Below, piece after piece: positions 42,446 through 51,534 of a stretch of 64,000 nt of DNA. The notes under the pieces were generated by a model. The model was not told the origin of the DNA. It saw only the letters and a program-made list of their open reading frames with translations, and ran no database searches. The DNA comes from Paludicola sp. MB14-C6. Its GTDB lineage: Bacteria > Bacillota > Clostridia > Oscillospirales > Ruminococcaceae. Numbering within the stretch: position 1 is the first letter of the stretch; each line of letters begins with the position of its first letter. The stretch lies in NCBI RefSeq assembly GCF_030908625.1, contig NZ_CP133133.1, forward strand, positions 868,001 through 932,000, given 5' to 3'. Made by a program: the position numbers and the translations under genes.

Positions 42446-42612
42446 TATCATTATGATATAATAACCTCTATGGTACCCAAAATCAAAGATTTTGACCATA
42501 ACGAGAACATTTTATCGCGGGAACCTGTTTTCACTTACGTGCAAACAGACTTTTTATGATATAATAACTTCTATGGTACCCAAATCAAAGATTTTGGCCA
42601 TAACGAGAACAG
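42446..42612 (+). repeat. Promoter-hairpin repeat, two tandem units
   Basis: Two units with a period of 103 bases. Extended -10 promoters TATGATATAAT end at 42462 and 42565. Each is followed by a hairpin with outer arms TATGGT and ACCATA (GCCATA in unit 2) and inner arms near CAAAATC and GATTTTG, with a three-base bulge, then AACGAGAACA. The same unit occurs at 32803-32925. Both promoters read into the APH-type kinase gene. Confidence 0.75.
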
Positions 42613-42636
42613 TTAGTAGAAAGGGTGGGCTATTTT

Positions 42637-43617
42637 ATGAGTCAATCAAAAATCTACAAAGAACTTACACAATCAGAACTTGAAAAAATTATAACCGATT
42701 TATATGGTAATCAGACTAAATTGGTATCAGCTAACATCTTAAAGGGTGGACTTTTTAATACAACCTACAAAGTAAATACAGACCAAGAAGAAAACGGTTT
42801 TGTTTTACGAGTTGGCCCTGTCAACAAACATTTACTAATGGATTTTGAAAAGGATATGATGGCGGCTGAACCTCATTTTCATCAACTGTTACAAGAACAT
42901 GATATTCCGACTTCAAAAATCATCAAATACTCTCCAGAAAATACAATTTTGGAACGAGATTATATTGCAGTAGAATATATGGAATCCATCCCAATGAACG
43001 ACCCCTCAGTCGAAAATATAAATCTGGACTCTGTTTATGAAACAGTAGGTAAGTTGACAAGCAAACTCCATAAAATAGCCAATGACAAGTTTGGTTGGTG
43101 GCGAAAAACTGACTGGGGCCTATTTGACAAATGGTCCTTATTTATCAAAGTATTCTCTAAAGAGTTAGCTGATAAAGTTGAATTACATAATCTATTACCT
43201 ACCAATGAAGTCCAACTTTTTAGAGAAATAATAAGTGCAAATTCAAATGTTTTAGACGAAATTACAACTCCACATATGATTCATACTGATCTATGGCAAG
43301 GAAATGTATTATTATCCAATAAAAATGGAGATTATGAAGTTGCAGGGATTATTGATTTAGATCGAACAATTTTCGGCGACTGCTTTTGGGATTTCAGCAC
43401 GCCATGGCTCACCAACGAATCCTTTTTTAAGGGTTATGAAAAAAAATTTATGAAAACAGAATCCTATCAAAAGCGTGAGTTAATTTATAAAATGCTTCTT
43501 GCCTTGATGAATACATATGTTGTTCTAATCGAATATGATAATACCGAATGGTATGAAAGTGAAGTCAAAAATGCTTCTGAACTCATTTTAACCAATTCCG
43601 ATTTTCTTTTAAAATAA
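42637..43617 (+). CDS. Aminoglycoside phosphotransferase-like kinase (APH family)
   Basis: A small-molecule kinase of the APH/choline kinase fold, 326 residues. MIHTDLWQGNVLL holds the catalytic HxDxxxxN motif, and AGIIDLDRTIFGDCFWDF the metal-binding Asp. The N-terminal lobe has GGLFNTTYKVNT as nucleotide loop. The substrate is unknown; it need not be an antibiotic. The ATG at 42637 is preferred over that at 42625 because GGGTGG lies upstream. Driven by the repeat-borne promoters. Confidence 0.85.
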   Translation: MSQSKIYKELTQSELEKIITDLYGNQTKLVSANILKGGLFNTTYKVNTDQEENGFVLRVGPVNKHLLMDFEKDMMAAEPHFHQLLQEHDIPTSKIIKYSPENTILERDYIAVEYMESIPMNDPSVENINLDSVYETVGKLTSKLHKIANDKFGWWRKTDWGLFDKWSLFIKVFSKELADKVELHNLLPTNEVQLFREIISANSNVLDEITTPHMIHTDLWQGNVLLSNKNGDYEVAGIIDLDRTIFGDCFWDFSTPWLTNESFFKGYEKKFMKTESYQKRELIYKMLLALMNTYVVLIEYDNTEWYESEVKNASELILTNSDFLLK

Positions 43618-43624
43618 CGTACAA

Positions 43625-43656
43625 AAAACGCAGTAAGAATTCTTACTGCGTTTTTT
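43625..43656. terminator. Bidirectional terminator after the APH-type gene
   Basis: AAAACGCAGTAAG and CTTACTGCGTTTT arms between convergent genes, with T runs on both strands. Confidence 0.9.
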
Positions 43657-45397
43657 ATTCCCCTGTTTTCGCAAATTGAGATTGATATAGATTCGTATAA
43701 AATCCATTTTGCTTCATTAACTCATCATGTGTTCCTTGTTCGATTACATTTCCATCTTTCATTACTAATATGCAATCTGCTTCTTTGACTGTAGAAAGCC
43801 TGTGTGCAACAATAAAACTTGTTCTGCCTTCCATTATCTTAGCAAATGCCTTTTGAATTTGAATTTCGGTCCTTGTATCAATATTGCTTGTTGCCTCATC
43901 CAAAATTAAAATTGGAGGCTTTGTTAGCATAATACGTGCAATACAAAGTAACTGTTTTTGCCCTTGAGATATGTTCCCACCATCTTCTGAGATAACGGTA
44001 TCATATCCATGTGGCAAACGCTTAATAAAGCTATGTGCATGCGCTGACTTTGCAGCCTCAATTATTTCTTGTTCGCTTACATTCGGTTTGCCAAATGCGA
44101 TATTTTCTTTTACCGTTCCTTCAAATAACCAGGTGTCTTGCAAAACCATGCCGAATAGATTACGCAAATCATTCCGCTTCATATCTTTGATATTAACATC
44201 ATCAATATAAATATTACCCTGATTGACCTCATAAAACCGCATCAACAAGTTAATCAATGTTGTCTTTCCGCAGCCTGTTGGCCCTACAATTGCTATTCGT
44301 TGACCAAATTGCACATCTAAATTAAAATGTTCAATCAATTTTTGCTCCGTACGATATGAAAAAGACACATCTTCAATCTTTACATTACCTTTGACATCTG
44401 TATTTGATTTAGCATTTTCACTATCTTGTTTCTCTTCGGGTTGATCAATTATATCAAACACTCGTTGTGCACTTGCAAATGCAGCTTGTAACTCTGTAAC
44501 AACTGCCGAAATTTCATTAAACGGTTTTGTATAATGGTTAGCATAACTTAAAAAGCAAGAGAGTTGTCCAATTGAAACACGACCGTTAATAGCATTGATT
44601 GCACCTACAATGCTAACAGCAGCATATACCAGCCCATTTACAAATCGAGCACAAGGATTTGTTAACGAAGATACAAACTGTGCTTTCACTCCACATTGAT
44701 ATAACTCATTGTTAATGGATTCAAACTCTTGCTGCGCTTCTTTTTCGTAAGAAAAAGCTTTCACTACTTTTTGATTTCCTATCATTTCTTCCATATAGCC
44801 ACCTATTTTACCTCTTAACTTAGATTGCTTTGAAAATAGCTGATAAGATCGCTTAGCAATAAATGATGCAACAAAAAGCGATAATGGAGTTAATACTACA
44901 ACAACAATCGCTATCGTTACATTAACCGATAACATAAAAACCAATGTGCCGACAATCGTTACAATGCCGGTAAACAACTGTGTAAAGCCTTGCAATAAGC
45001 CATCCGATACTTGATCTATATCGTTAACTACTCTGCTAATTATATCGCCATGTGCATTTTCATCGATATAAGAAAGTGGTACTTTTTCTAGTTTCTCAAA
45101 CGCTTGTACTCTTAAATCACGAACTGTTCGATACGTTATCTGGTTAGTACATAGTGCCATAATCCAATGAAATAAGCCACTTAGCAAAACGGTAATGCCT
45201 AATACAATCAATATACGCAATATTCCATTGAAATCAACATTATTTTTTCCAACAATCAAATCAATTGCATCACCAATTAATATAGGCGTAAATAAAGTTA
45301 ATGTTACACTCAACACAGCGCAAATCAATGCAAATATCAAATAGCCGATATAGGGTTTTGTAAAAGATAAAATTCGCTTTAAAATACTCTTTTTCAT
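43655..45397 (-). CDS. ABC exporter half-transporter (canonical ATPase half)
   Basis: A 580-residue type IV (ABCB-like) exporter: six membrane helices in residues 1-310, ATPase domain in 335-575. Walker A is GPTGCGKTT, Walker B ILILDEATSNID with the catalytic Glu present, the signature motif is the altered ISQGQ, and the H-loop IVAHRLST is intact. It overlaps the upstream partner by 4 bases. The two should form a heterodimer exporting drugs, lipids or peptides. Substrate unknown. Confidence 0.92.
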   Translation of the reverse strand: MKKSILKRILSFTKPYIGYLIFALICAVLSVTLTLFTPILIGDAIDLIVGKNNVDFNGILRILIVLGITVLLSGLFHWIMALCTNQITYRTVRDLRVQAFEKLEKVPLSYIDENAHGDIISRVVNDIDQVSDGLLQGFTQLFTGIVTIVGTLVFMLSVNVTIAIVVVVLTPLSLFVASFIAKRSYQLFSKQSKLRGKIGGYMEEMIGNQKVVKAFSYEKEAQQEFESINNELYQCGVKAQFVSSLTNPCARFVNGLVYAAVSIVGAINAINGRVSIGQLSCFLSYANHYTKPFNEISAVVTELQAAFASAQRVFDIIDQPEEKQDSENAKSNTDVKGNVKIEDVSFSYRTEQKLIEHFNLDVQFGQRIAIVGPTGCGKTTLINLLMRFYEVNQGNIYIDDVNIKDMKRNDLRNLFGMVLQDTWLFEGTVKENIAFGKPNVSEQEIIEAAKSAHAHSFIKRLPHGYDTVISEDGGNISQGQKQLLCIARIMLTKPPILILDEATSNIDTRTEIQIQKAFAKIMEGRTSFIVAHRLSTVKEADCILVMKDGNVIEQGTHDELMKQNGFYTNLYQSQFAKTGE

Positions 45398-47130
45398 CCT
45401 CTTGCTACCTCCTCATCACTTAGTTGTGATAAACAGATATCCTTGTATACTTGGCAAGCATTGAATAACTCTTGATGTGTTCCAATTCCTGCTATCTCAC
45501 CATCATCTAATACCACAATACGATTCGCTGATTTGACAGCGCTCACTCGTTGGGAAACGATTAGAACCGTTGTATGTTTGATTTGCTTATGAATGGCTTT
45601 ACGAAGTGCTGCATCAGTTGCATAGTCTAATGCACTTGCACTATCATCCAATATGAGTATTTGGGGATTTCCCACCAAAGCTCTGGCAATGGTTAATCGT
45701 TGTTTTTGTCCCCCAGATAAATTTTTTCCGTCTTGCACAATAATCGTATCTAACCCATTTTCTAGTTGATCAACAAAATCCTTTGCTTGAGCAATCTCTA
45801 AGGCTTGGTTTATCTCTTCATCGGATGCATTGGGGTTTGCCCATTTCATGTTGTCACGAATGGTTCCGGAAAATAAAACCGCTCTTTGAGGAACAATTCC
45901 GAATTGTTTTCTTAATGTTTGTAATGATTGATGTCTAACATCCATTCCATCAATTAAAATCTCACCACTCGTTACATCATAAAAGCGAGGAAGTAATTGA
46001 ATTAAAGTGGATTTTCCGGCTCCTGTACCACCGATTATTCCGATTGTTTCGCCTTTTTGAATAGATAAATTGATATTATGCAAACTATACTCTTGTGAAT
46101 CTTGATAAGAAAAACAAACATCACGAAGTATAATTTTTGTTTTTGTATCTACAATAGTATTCCCTATAACAGAGGGTTCACAAATAGATGAGGTTGTATC
46201 AAATAATTCATTCACTCGCTTTGCAGAAGCAAATGCTTTTGTAAACAGTACAACCAAATTTGCAACAATAATCAATGCTATTAGTATCTGGCTCAGATAA
46301 TTTACAAAAGCAATAATTTCACCTTGAGAAAAAGAACCGACATTAACACGTATTCCTCCCCACCATACAATTGCGATGATTGCAAAGTTTATTACAATCG
46401 TGGTAAGCGGTGATAATAACGCCGATATTTTACCAACCTGTAGTGCTTTGTTTTTTAATTCGTCGCTGGCTTCAATAAAGCGTTGTTCTTCATATTTTTG
46501 TTTTGAAAAAGCTCGTATTACTCTTGAACCAGACAAATTTTCTCTAATGATTAATGAAACTTTGTCTAATCCCTTTTGAATGTTTTTATAAAAAGGAATT
46601 GACTTACTCATTACCAAATACAATATCAACGCAATAAAAGGCGCTGTTATTAAAAAGATAACAGATAACTGCAAGTCTAATAAAATAGCCATAATAGTAG
46701 CACCTATTGCTAAGAACGGTGCCCTAACTACTAAACGAATCAACATTGCAACCGCAACTTGGAGTTGGTTCACATCATTATTTAGTCTGGTTATTAACGA
46801 CGGCGTACCAAATTGATCTATTTCTGAATGGGAAAAAGAAATAATATGCTTGAATAAAGCATTCCGTACATCTGTTCCAAAGCCTTGTGATGCTTTTGCC
46901 GCAAAAAACTGGCAAGTAAGTGAACATCCTAAACCTACTACACCTAATAAAACTAAAATACCACCCATTTGCAGCACATAAGTCATATCCTTGTTTTTAA
47001 TACCAATATCAATAATTTTCATCATCACAATTGGAACAATCAATTCAAATATTGCTTCCGTTAATTTGAAAATTGGCCCTATTATAACTTCTTTTTTATA
47101 GTTCTTTAAAAACCGAGCTAATTGCATCAT
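45394..47130 (-). CDS. ABC exporter half-transporter (degenerate ATPase half)
   Basis: Partner of the previous gene: 578 residues with six membrane helices and an ATPase domain. Walker A GGTGAGKST and signature LSGGQ are canonical, but Walker B is ILILDDSASALD, with Asp where the catalytic Glu should be, and the H-loop reads IVSQRVSAV with Gln for His. This arrangement, one degenerate and one active nucleotide site, is standard for heterodimeric exporters. It is the first gene of the pair. Confidence 0.92.
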   Translation of the reverse strand: MMQLARFLKNYKKEVIIGPIFKLTEAIFELIVPIVMMKIIDIGIKNKDMTYVLQMGGILVLLGVVGLGCSLTCQFFAAKASQGFGTDVRNALFKHIISFSHSEIDQFGTPSLITRLNNDVNQLQVAVAMLIRLVVRAPFLAIGATIMAILLDLQLSVIFLITAPFIALILYLVMSKSIPFYKNIQKGLDKVSLIIRENLSGSRVIRAFSKQKYEEQRFIEASDELKNKALQVGKISALLSPLTTIVINFAIIAIVWWGGIRVNVGSFSQGEIIAFVNYLSQILIALIIVANLVVLFTKAFASAKRVNELFDTTSSICEPSVIGNTIVDTKTKIILRDVCFSYQDSQEYSLHNINLSIQKGETIGIIGGTGAGKSTLIQLLPRFYDVTSGEILIDGMDVRHQSLQTLRKQFGIVPQRAVLFSGTIRDNMKWANPNASDEEINQALEIAQAKDFVDQLENGLDTIIVQDGKNLSGGQKQRLTIARALVGNPQILILDDSASALDYATDAALRKAIHKQIKHTTVLIVSQRVSAVKSANRIVVLDDGEIAGIGTHQELFNACQVYKDICLSQLSDEEVARG

Positions 47131-47311
47131 TGATTTGTCAATCCTTTATATTGAAATAAAAATTAACCGAAACATTCTCTTAATTATAGCATATTATATA
47201 ATTTTTTTGTGCTAATTATAAGCATATTTATTTCGAGTTCAAAAATTATACTATTATATTGTTACTTCTTTTTGTTAATCTATTTGAAAAAGCGGCCGAT
47301 ATAATATATAT

Positions 47312-47396
47312 GTTAAGTAATTAACATTTTAACAAGCCTTCCCTTTCTTGTTTTGTGTGAGTAGGTGTTATCACCTCTCATACAAAACTTTTTTTT
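47312..47396 (+). ncRNA. Candidate small RNA ending at an orphan terminator
   Basis: GTTTTGTGTGAG/CTCATACAAAAC arms with an inner GGTG/CACC stem and an 8-base T run (47350-47396) form a strong terminator on the plus strand, where no gene lies upstream. A TATAAT at 47300-47305 could start an RNA of roughly 85 bases. The -35 is poor. Hypothetical. Confidence 0.35.
47350..47396 (+). terminator. Strong plus-strand terminator without an upstream gene
   Basis: A 12-bp outer stem (one G-U) and a 4-bp inner stem, followed by TTTTTTTT. On the minus strand it is followed by no T run. Confidence 0.75.
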
Positions 47397-47410
47397 CAAA
47401 ATTTTTATAA

Positions 47411-47504
47411 AAAACAGCCATTTCATTGAACTGCACCCCATCTATTAGACATTATATCACTTTGTCTAACAAATGGGGTCCACTTCACATTGAATGGCTG
47501 TTTT
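47411..47504 (-). terminator. Long imperfect palindrome acting as uppP terminator
   Basis: Arms of about 41 bases: AAAACAGCCATT at the outer ends, TGTCTAACAAATGGGG next to the 11-base centre. The minus-strand exit has a T run, suiting uppP. The inner TGTCTAA..AAATGGGGT segments resemble IS terminal repeats, so it may be an IS-derived miniature element. Confidence 0.6.
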
Positions 47505-47516
47505 AATCATTTCATA

Positions 47517-48344
47517 TTATTTAGCTAATAAAAAGTATCCTAATACTAAAATTCCAAGAGAAATACGATAATAACCAAATGGTTTAAAATCATGTTTTTT
47601 AATAAATCCCATTAAGAATTTAATTGCAAAAATAGATACTACAAACGCTACTATCATACCGATTAGCAATACGCCCCATTCCGCTCCTGTAAAGCCTAAT
47701 CCTGATTTTAATAGCTTTAATCCACTTGCCCCAAACATAACAGGAATTGCTAAAAAGAATGAAAATTCAGCTGCTACATAACGAGAAGTGCCAATTAAAA
47801 TTGCGCCTAAAATGGTAGCTCCGGAACGTGATGTTCCGGGAATCAACGATAGCACTTGGAACATACCGATAAATAACGCTGTTTTATAAGAAAGTTCAGA
47901 AAAATGATTGATTTGAGGAGTACGATGACGGTTTCTATTTTCTAATACAATAAATAAAAAACCATACAAAATCAACGTAATCGCAACTGTAATATAATTG
48001 TATAAATATTGATCCAATAAATCATCAAATAAAACGCCTAAAATTGCAGCTGGAAAACAAGCAACAATTACTTTTCCCCATAAAGAAAGTGTGTCTTTCT
48101 TTTGCTCTATGGTTTTGGTTGATGAAAACGGATTTAACTTATGAAAGAATAAGATAAGGACCGCTAATATAGCTCCAAGTTGGATTACTACAAAAAAAGT
48201 TTCTTTAAACTTTGGTGTTAACTCTTTTAATTGTATAAATTCATCTGTTAAAATCATATGACCTGTACTACTGATTGGAAGCCATTCGGTAATACCTTCA
48301 ATAATGCCTAAAATAATCGATTTTAAAATCTCAATAAACTCCAT
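47517..48344 (-). CDS. uppP: Undecaprenyl-diphosphate phosphatase (UppP/BacA)
   Basis: Recycles the cell-wall lipid carrier by converting undecaprenyl diphosphate to the monophosphate; the integral membrane enzyme also confers bacitracin tolerance. [17 protein letters not shown] and [13 protein letters not shown] are the two catalytic motifs. I start it at 48344 ([10 protein letters not shown]), behind GAGG; the longer frame from 48431 has a non-homologous 29-residue extension. A DUF368/PopT carrier transporter lies 3 kb away. Confidence 0.95.
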   Translation of the reverse strand: MEFIEILKSIILGIIEGITEWLPISSTGHMILTDEFIQLKELTPKFKETFFVVIQLGAILAVLILFFHKLNPFSSTKTIEQKKDTLSLWGKVIVACFPAAILGVLFDDLLDQYLYNYITVAITLILYGFLFIVLENRNRHRTPQINHFSELSYKTALFIGMFQVLSLIPGTSRSGATILGAILIGTSRYVAAEFSFFLAIPVMFGASGLKLLKSGLGFTGAEWGVLLIGMIVAFVVSIFAIKFLMGFIKKHDFKPFGYYRISLGILVLGYFLLAK

Positions 48345-48463
48345 GTATTTTGACCTCGTTCTTTCTGTTTTGTAACGCAAAATGTCTTTATTTATTCTAT
48401 CACTATTATAATAAAAATTCCACCATTTCATTCTAGTTTTTGCTTACATTTTTGAAAGATACG

Positions 48464-48496
48464 AAAACAGCCTATGTTGAAACGCATAGGCTGTTT
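48464..48496 (-). terminator. Terminator of the P-type ATPase gene
   Basis: AAAACAGCCTATG and CATAGGCTGTTTT arms directly after the stop codon. Confidence 0.85.
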
Positions 48497-48500
48497 TATA

Positions 48501-51104
48501 TTAGTTTCTTAAATCTCTAATTAGCTTGTATACTTGAATCAATAATGTTGGGATAAATGCAAATAAATATATCATTCCCACTTGTGTTAAATTCAATGGA
48601 GTAACCATAAATAAACTTTGTAAGAAAGGGATAAACATAACTGCACTCAATAATACAACACCGCCAAAGAATGCTAACAAGCTTGCTTTATTCGATAAAA
48701 GTCCAAGTTTTACAATTGATTTTTTACTACGACAATTAAATCCATGGAACAAGCGAGCTAAAGTTAATGTGCAAAATGCCATTGTGCTTGCAAGTGCAGG
48801 ACTTGTTTGTAATCCATAATAAAAAGCAACCATTGTAGAAATTGCAATCAAGCCGCCTTCCACCAAAATACGAAGTAAAAAGTCTTTAGTTAAAATAGAC
48901 TCCTTTGGATTTCTTGGCGCGTAAGTTAATAAATCCTCTCCCGCAGGTTCAACACCAATTGCAATAGCAGGTAAACTATCCGTTAAAAGGTTAATAAAAA
49001 GTAAATGAACAGGAGCAAATGGAACCGGCAATGCGAAAATTGAAGTATATAATACTGCTAAAATTCCGGCTGTATTACCGGAAAGTAAGAACTTAATTGA
49101 ATGCTTGATATTGGTATATACATTTCTTCCGTTTGCAATTGCTTTTACAATTGTTGCAAAATTATCGTCAGTTAATACCATTGAGGCTGCATCTTTTGAT
49201 ACTTCCGTACCGGTAATGCCCATTGCAACACCTATATCAGCCTTCTTTAATGCAGGAGCATCGTTAACGCCATCACCTGTCATAGAAACAATTTTACCTT
49301 TTCGCTGCCAAGCATCAACGATTCGTATTTTATGTTCAGGTGATACTCTTGCATATACAGAAATCTGCTCAAGATTTTGATCCAGTTCTTCATCTGTCAT
49401 ACGTTCCAGTTCCAAACCAGTAATCGCAATATCATTTTCTTCTATAATACCTATTTGTTTTGCAATAGCCGTTGCGGTGATTTTATGGTCACCTGTAATC
49501 ATGATAGTTTTTATTCCAGCTTGTTTTGCGTTTTGAACTGCTTCTTTGGATTCTTCTCTTGGTGGATCTATCATGGATATTAACCCGATAAAAGTATATC
49601 CGGTTTCATCATCAACTGTGGCTGCTGCATTATTTAATATTTCCTTATAGCAAAAACATAATACACGCAATCCTTCTTCGGATAGTTCTCTGTTTACTTT
49701 GATAATTGCCTTTTTATCTTCTAATGTAAATGGTTTTACACCATCCTTAGTTAGAATACTCGTTGTATGCTCTACTAAAATGTCTACTGCTCCTTTTGTC
49801 AGCATTAGATGTTTATCATCAATACGATGAACGGTTGACATGAGCTTACGATCAGAATCAAATGGAATTTCGCTTAACCGAGGAAGTTCTTTTCTCATTT
49901 TTACTTCATTTATTTGATAATTATGTGCCCATTCCACTAATGCAAATTCCGTTGGATCACCTATTGGTTTTCCATCAATAATGGTAGAATCATTAGCTAA
50001 TATCGCAGTATTCATTAAATAACGATGAGCAAGATTCTGATTATCGAAATTTAAAGTATTATATAAAGTTTCATCTACATATATTTTTTGAACGGTCATT
50101 TTGTTTTGCGTTAACGTTCCTGTTTTATCGGAACAGATTACAGAAACGCAGCCTAGACTTTCAACAGCCTTTAATTCTTTAATAATTGCATTTTCTTTTA
50201 CCATCTTTTGTGTTCCCATTGCAAGTACAATAGTTACAATAGAACTCAATGCTTCCGGAATTGCGGCTACAGCAAGGGCTACAGCAAACATCAAAGAATC
50301 TATAATTGGCATATTACGCAATATGCCAAGCGCAAAAACTACTGCGCATATTATTAAAATGACAAGGGCAAGCTTTTTACTGAAGTTATCTAAACTTACT
50401 TGCAATGGAGTCTTTTTTTGCTTTGTTTCATTCATCAAAGATGCAATTTTACCGATTTGAGTATTCATTCCTGTCTCGGTTACTACAACTGTAGCGCGGC
50501 CATAGGTTACTAATGAACCTGAAAACACCATATTCGTTTGATCGCCTAAAGCAATCTCAGTACCATCTATGCGATTATGTGTTTTATTTACGTTTTCAGA
50601 TTCACCTGTTAGCATACTCTCATTTACTTGTAAAGAGAAATTCTCTATAATACGTCCATCTGCTACGACCAAGTCGCCTGCTTCGAGTAATAAAATATCG
50701 CCAACGACAACTTCTTTTGAATCAATTTCTATTTTTTGACCTTTTCGCATAACCTTAGCGGATGGCGACGACATTGCTTTTAAGCTGGCAAGTGATTTCT
50801 CAGCTTTGAAATGTTGAACCGTTCCCAAGATTGCGTTAATTATAATAACTGCAAAAATAACAATTGTACTTTCAACATTACCGGAAATCATAGATATTAC
50901 TGCTGCTGCTATTAATATAAAAACCAATAAATCTTTAAACTGTTCTAGAAATACGATAATTGGATGTTTCTTCTTACCTTCATCTAATTCATTCAATCCG
51001 TTTTTTTCACGACTTGCACTCACTTGCTCGTCGTCTAAGCCCTTTAAAGAAACATCAAATTGTTTCAATACTTCCTTTGTTTCCTGATTAAAATAATTGC
51101 TCAT
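48501..51104 (-). CDS. P-type cation ATPase, Ca2+/Mn2+ type
   Basis: A 867-residue P2-type pump. Asp326 in DKTGTLTQN is phosphorylated, TGES lies in the actuator domain, MTGDGVNDAPALKKADIGVAMG is the hinge, and helix 4 reads AVAAIPEALSSI, as in bacterial calcium ATPases. The N-terminal cation_ATPase_N region (LKQFDVSLKGLDDEQV) is present. Family resemblance says calcium; the manganese riboswitch in its leader says Mn2+ export is at least one role, as for Lactococcus YoaB and streptococcal MgtA. The ATG at 51104 is 7 bases after AAGGAG. Confidence 0.93.
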   Translation of the reverse strand: MSNYFNQETKEVLKQFDVSLKGLDDEQVSASREKNGLNELDEGKKKHPIIVFLEQFKDLLVFILIAAAVISMISGNVESTIVIFAVIIINAILGTVQHFKAEKSLASLKAMSSPSAKVMRKGQKIEIDSKEVVVGDILLLEAGDLVVADGRIIENFSLQVNESMLTGESENVNKTHNRIDGTEIALGDQTNMVFSGSLVTYGRATVVVTETGMNTQIGKIASLMNETKQKKTPLQVSLDNFSKKLALVILIICAVVFALGILRNMPIIDSLMFAVALAVAAIPEALSSIVTIVLAMGTQKMVKENAIIKELKAVESLGCVSVICSDKTGTLTQNKMTVQKIYVDETLYNTLNFDNQNLAHRYLMNTAILANDSTIIDGKPIGDPTEFALVEWAHNYQINEVKMRKELPRLSEIPFDSDRKLMSTVHRIDDKHLMLTKGAVDILVEHTTSILTKDGVKPFTLEDKKAIIKVNRELSEEGLRVLCFCYKEILNNAAATVDDETGYTFIGLISMIDPPREESKEAVQNAKQAGIKTIMITGDHKITATAIAKQIGIIEENDIAITGLELERMTDEELDQNLEQISVYARVSPEHKIRIVDAWQRKGKIVSMTGDGVNDAPALKKADIGVAMGITGTEVSKDAASMVLTDDNFATIVKAIANGRNVYTNIKHSIKFLLSGNTAGILAVLYTSIFALPVPFAPVHLLFINLLTDSLPAIAIGVEPAGEDLLTYAPRNPKESILTKDFLLRILVEGGLIAISTMVAFYYGLQTSPALASTMAFCTLTLARLFHGFNCRSKKSIVKLGLLSNKASLLAFFGGVVLLSAVMFIPFLQSLFMVTPLNLTQVGMIYLFAFIPTLLIQVYKLIRDLRN

Positions 51105-51242
51105 GCTCATGCTCCTTCTTATACTAATTTCATTTAAAATAATGAATTATTATTTTAAAATGGATTTGCTTATAAACAAAATCAGTATTACTATGTAGAT
51201 ATACCTATTTTGTTCGAAATCGCTCAAATTAAACTAAAATAA

Positions 51243-51297
51243 AAAAGACTTTCTATGCAACTCAAAATTGAATTGCATAAAAAGTCTTGTTACCAAA
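51243..51297 (-). terminator. Riboswitch expression-platform terminator
   Basis: On the minus strand AAGACTTTTTATGCAA pairs with TTGCATAGAAAGTCTT, followed by TTTTTT. The first arm overlaps the 3' strand of the riboswitch P1 stem, so metal-bound P1 formation and termination are mutually exclusive, which gives an ON switch. Confidence 0.8.
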
Positions 51298-51381
51298 ATT
51301 ATGGCCACATCACCAGATTCTATTGAATCGAACTGTTGATAATGTGTTTCTTAAATCATTAAGAAATACTACTCCCTTTTT
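51290..51381 (-). ncRNA. yybP-ykoY manganese riboswitch aptamer
   Basis: Read on the minus strand: AAAGGGAGTAG (P1 5' strand), a hairpin with TTTCTTAA/TTAAGAAA arms, CACATTATCAACAG pairing with CTGGTGATGTG around a capped hairpin, then GGCC, TTTGGTAACAAGACTTTT (P1 3' strand). The order of elements and the GGGAGTAG and AAGAC ends match the yybP-ykoY family. It precedes a P-type ATPase, a known target class. Confidence 0.85.
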
Positions 51382-51398
51382 GTTTAGCGAATATACTT

Positions 51399-51427
51399 AT
51401 ATTATCGAAAAATACCATATTTGTCAA
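51399..51427 (-). promoter_or_regulatory. Promoter of the riboswitch-ATPase transcript
   Basis: On the minus strand TTGACA (51422-51427), 17 bases, TAATAT (51399-51404), just upstream of the aptamer. Confidence 0.75.
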
Positions 51428-51534
51428 TGGAAATAATATGAATTATTTTAAAACATTTCTATACATTAGCTATTCAAATATACACCATTTTATATTATTA
51501 GATATCTAAAAAAGTTGTATTTTTAAGTGATTTT

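Larger units (their letters stand above)
47131..47516. other. Intergenic stretch with orphan terminator and long palindrome
   Basis: 386 bases between two minus-strand genes. It contains a plus-strand TATAAT at 47300-47305, a strong plus-strand terminator at 47350-47396, and a long imperfect palindrome at 47411-47504. No protein gene seen. Confidence 0.6.

Noticed and set aside
43655..47130. Walker B Asp and H-loop Gln in the second ABC half as inactivating mutations
   Set aside because: This pattern is the normal degenerate site of heterodimeric exporters; the partner has the catalytic Glu and His.
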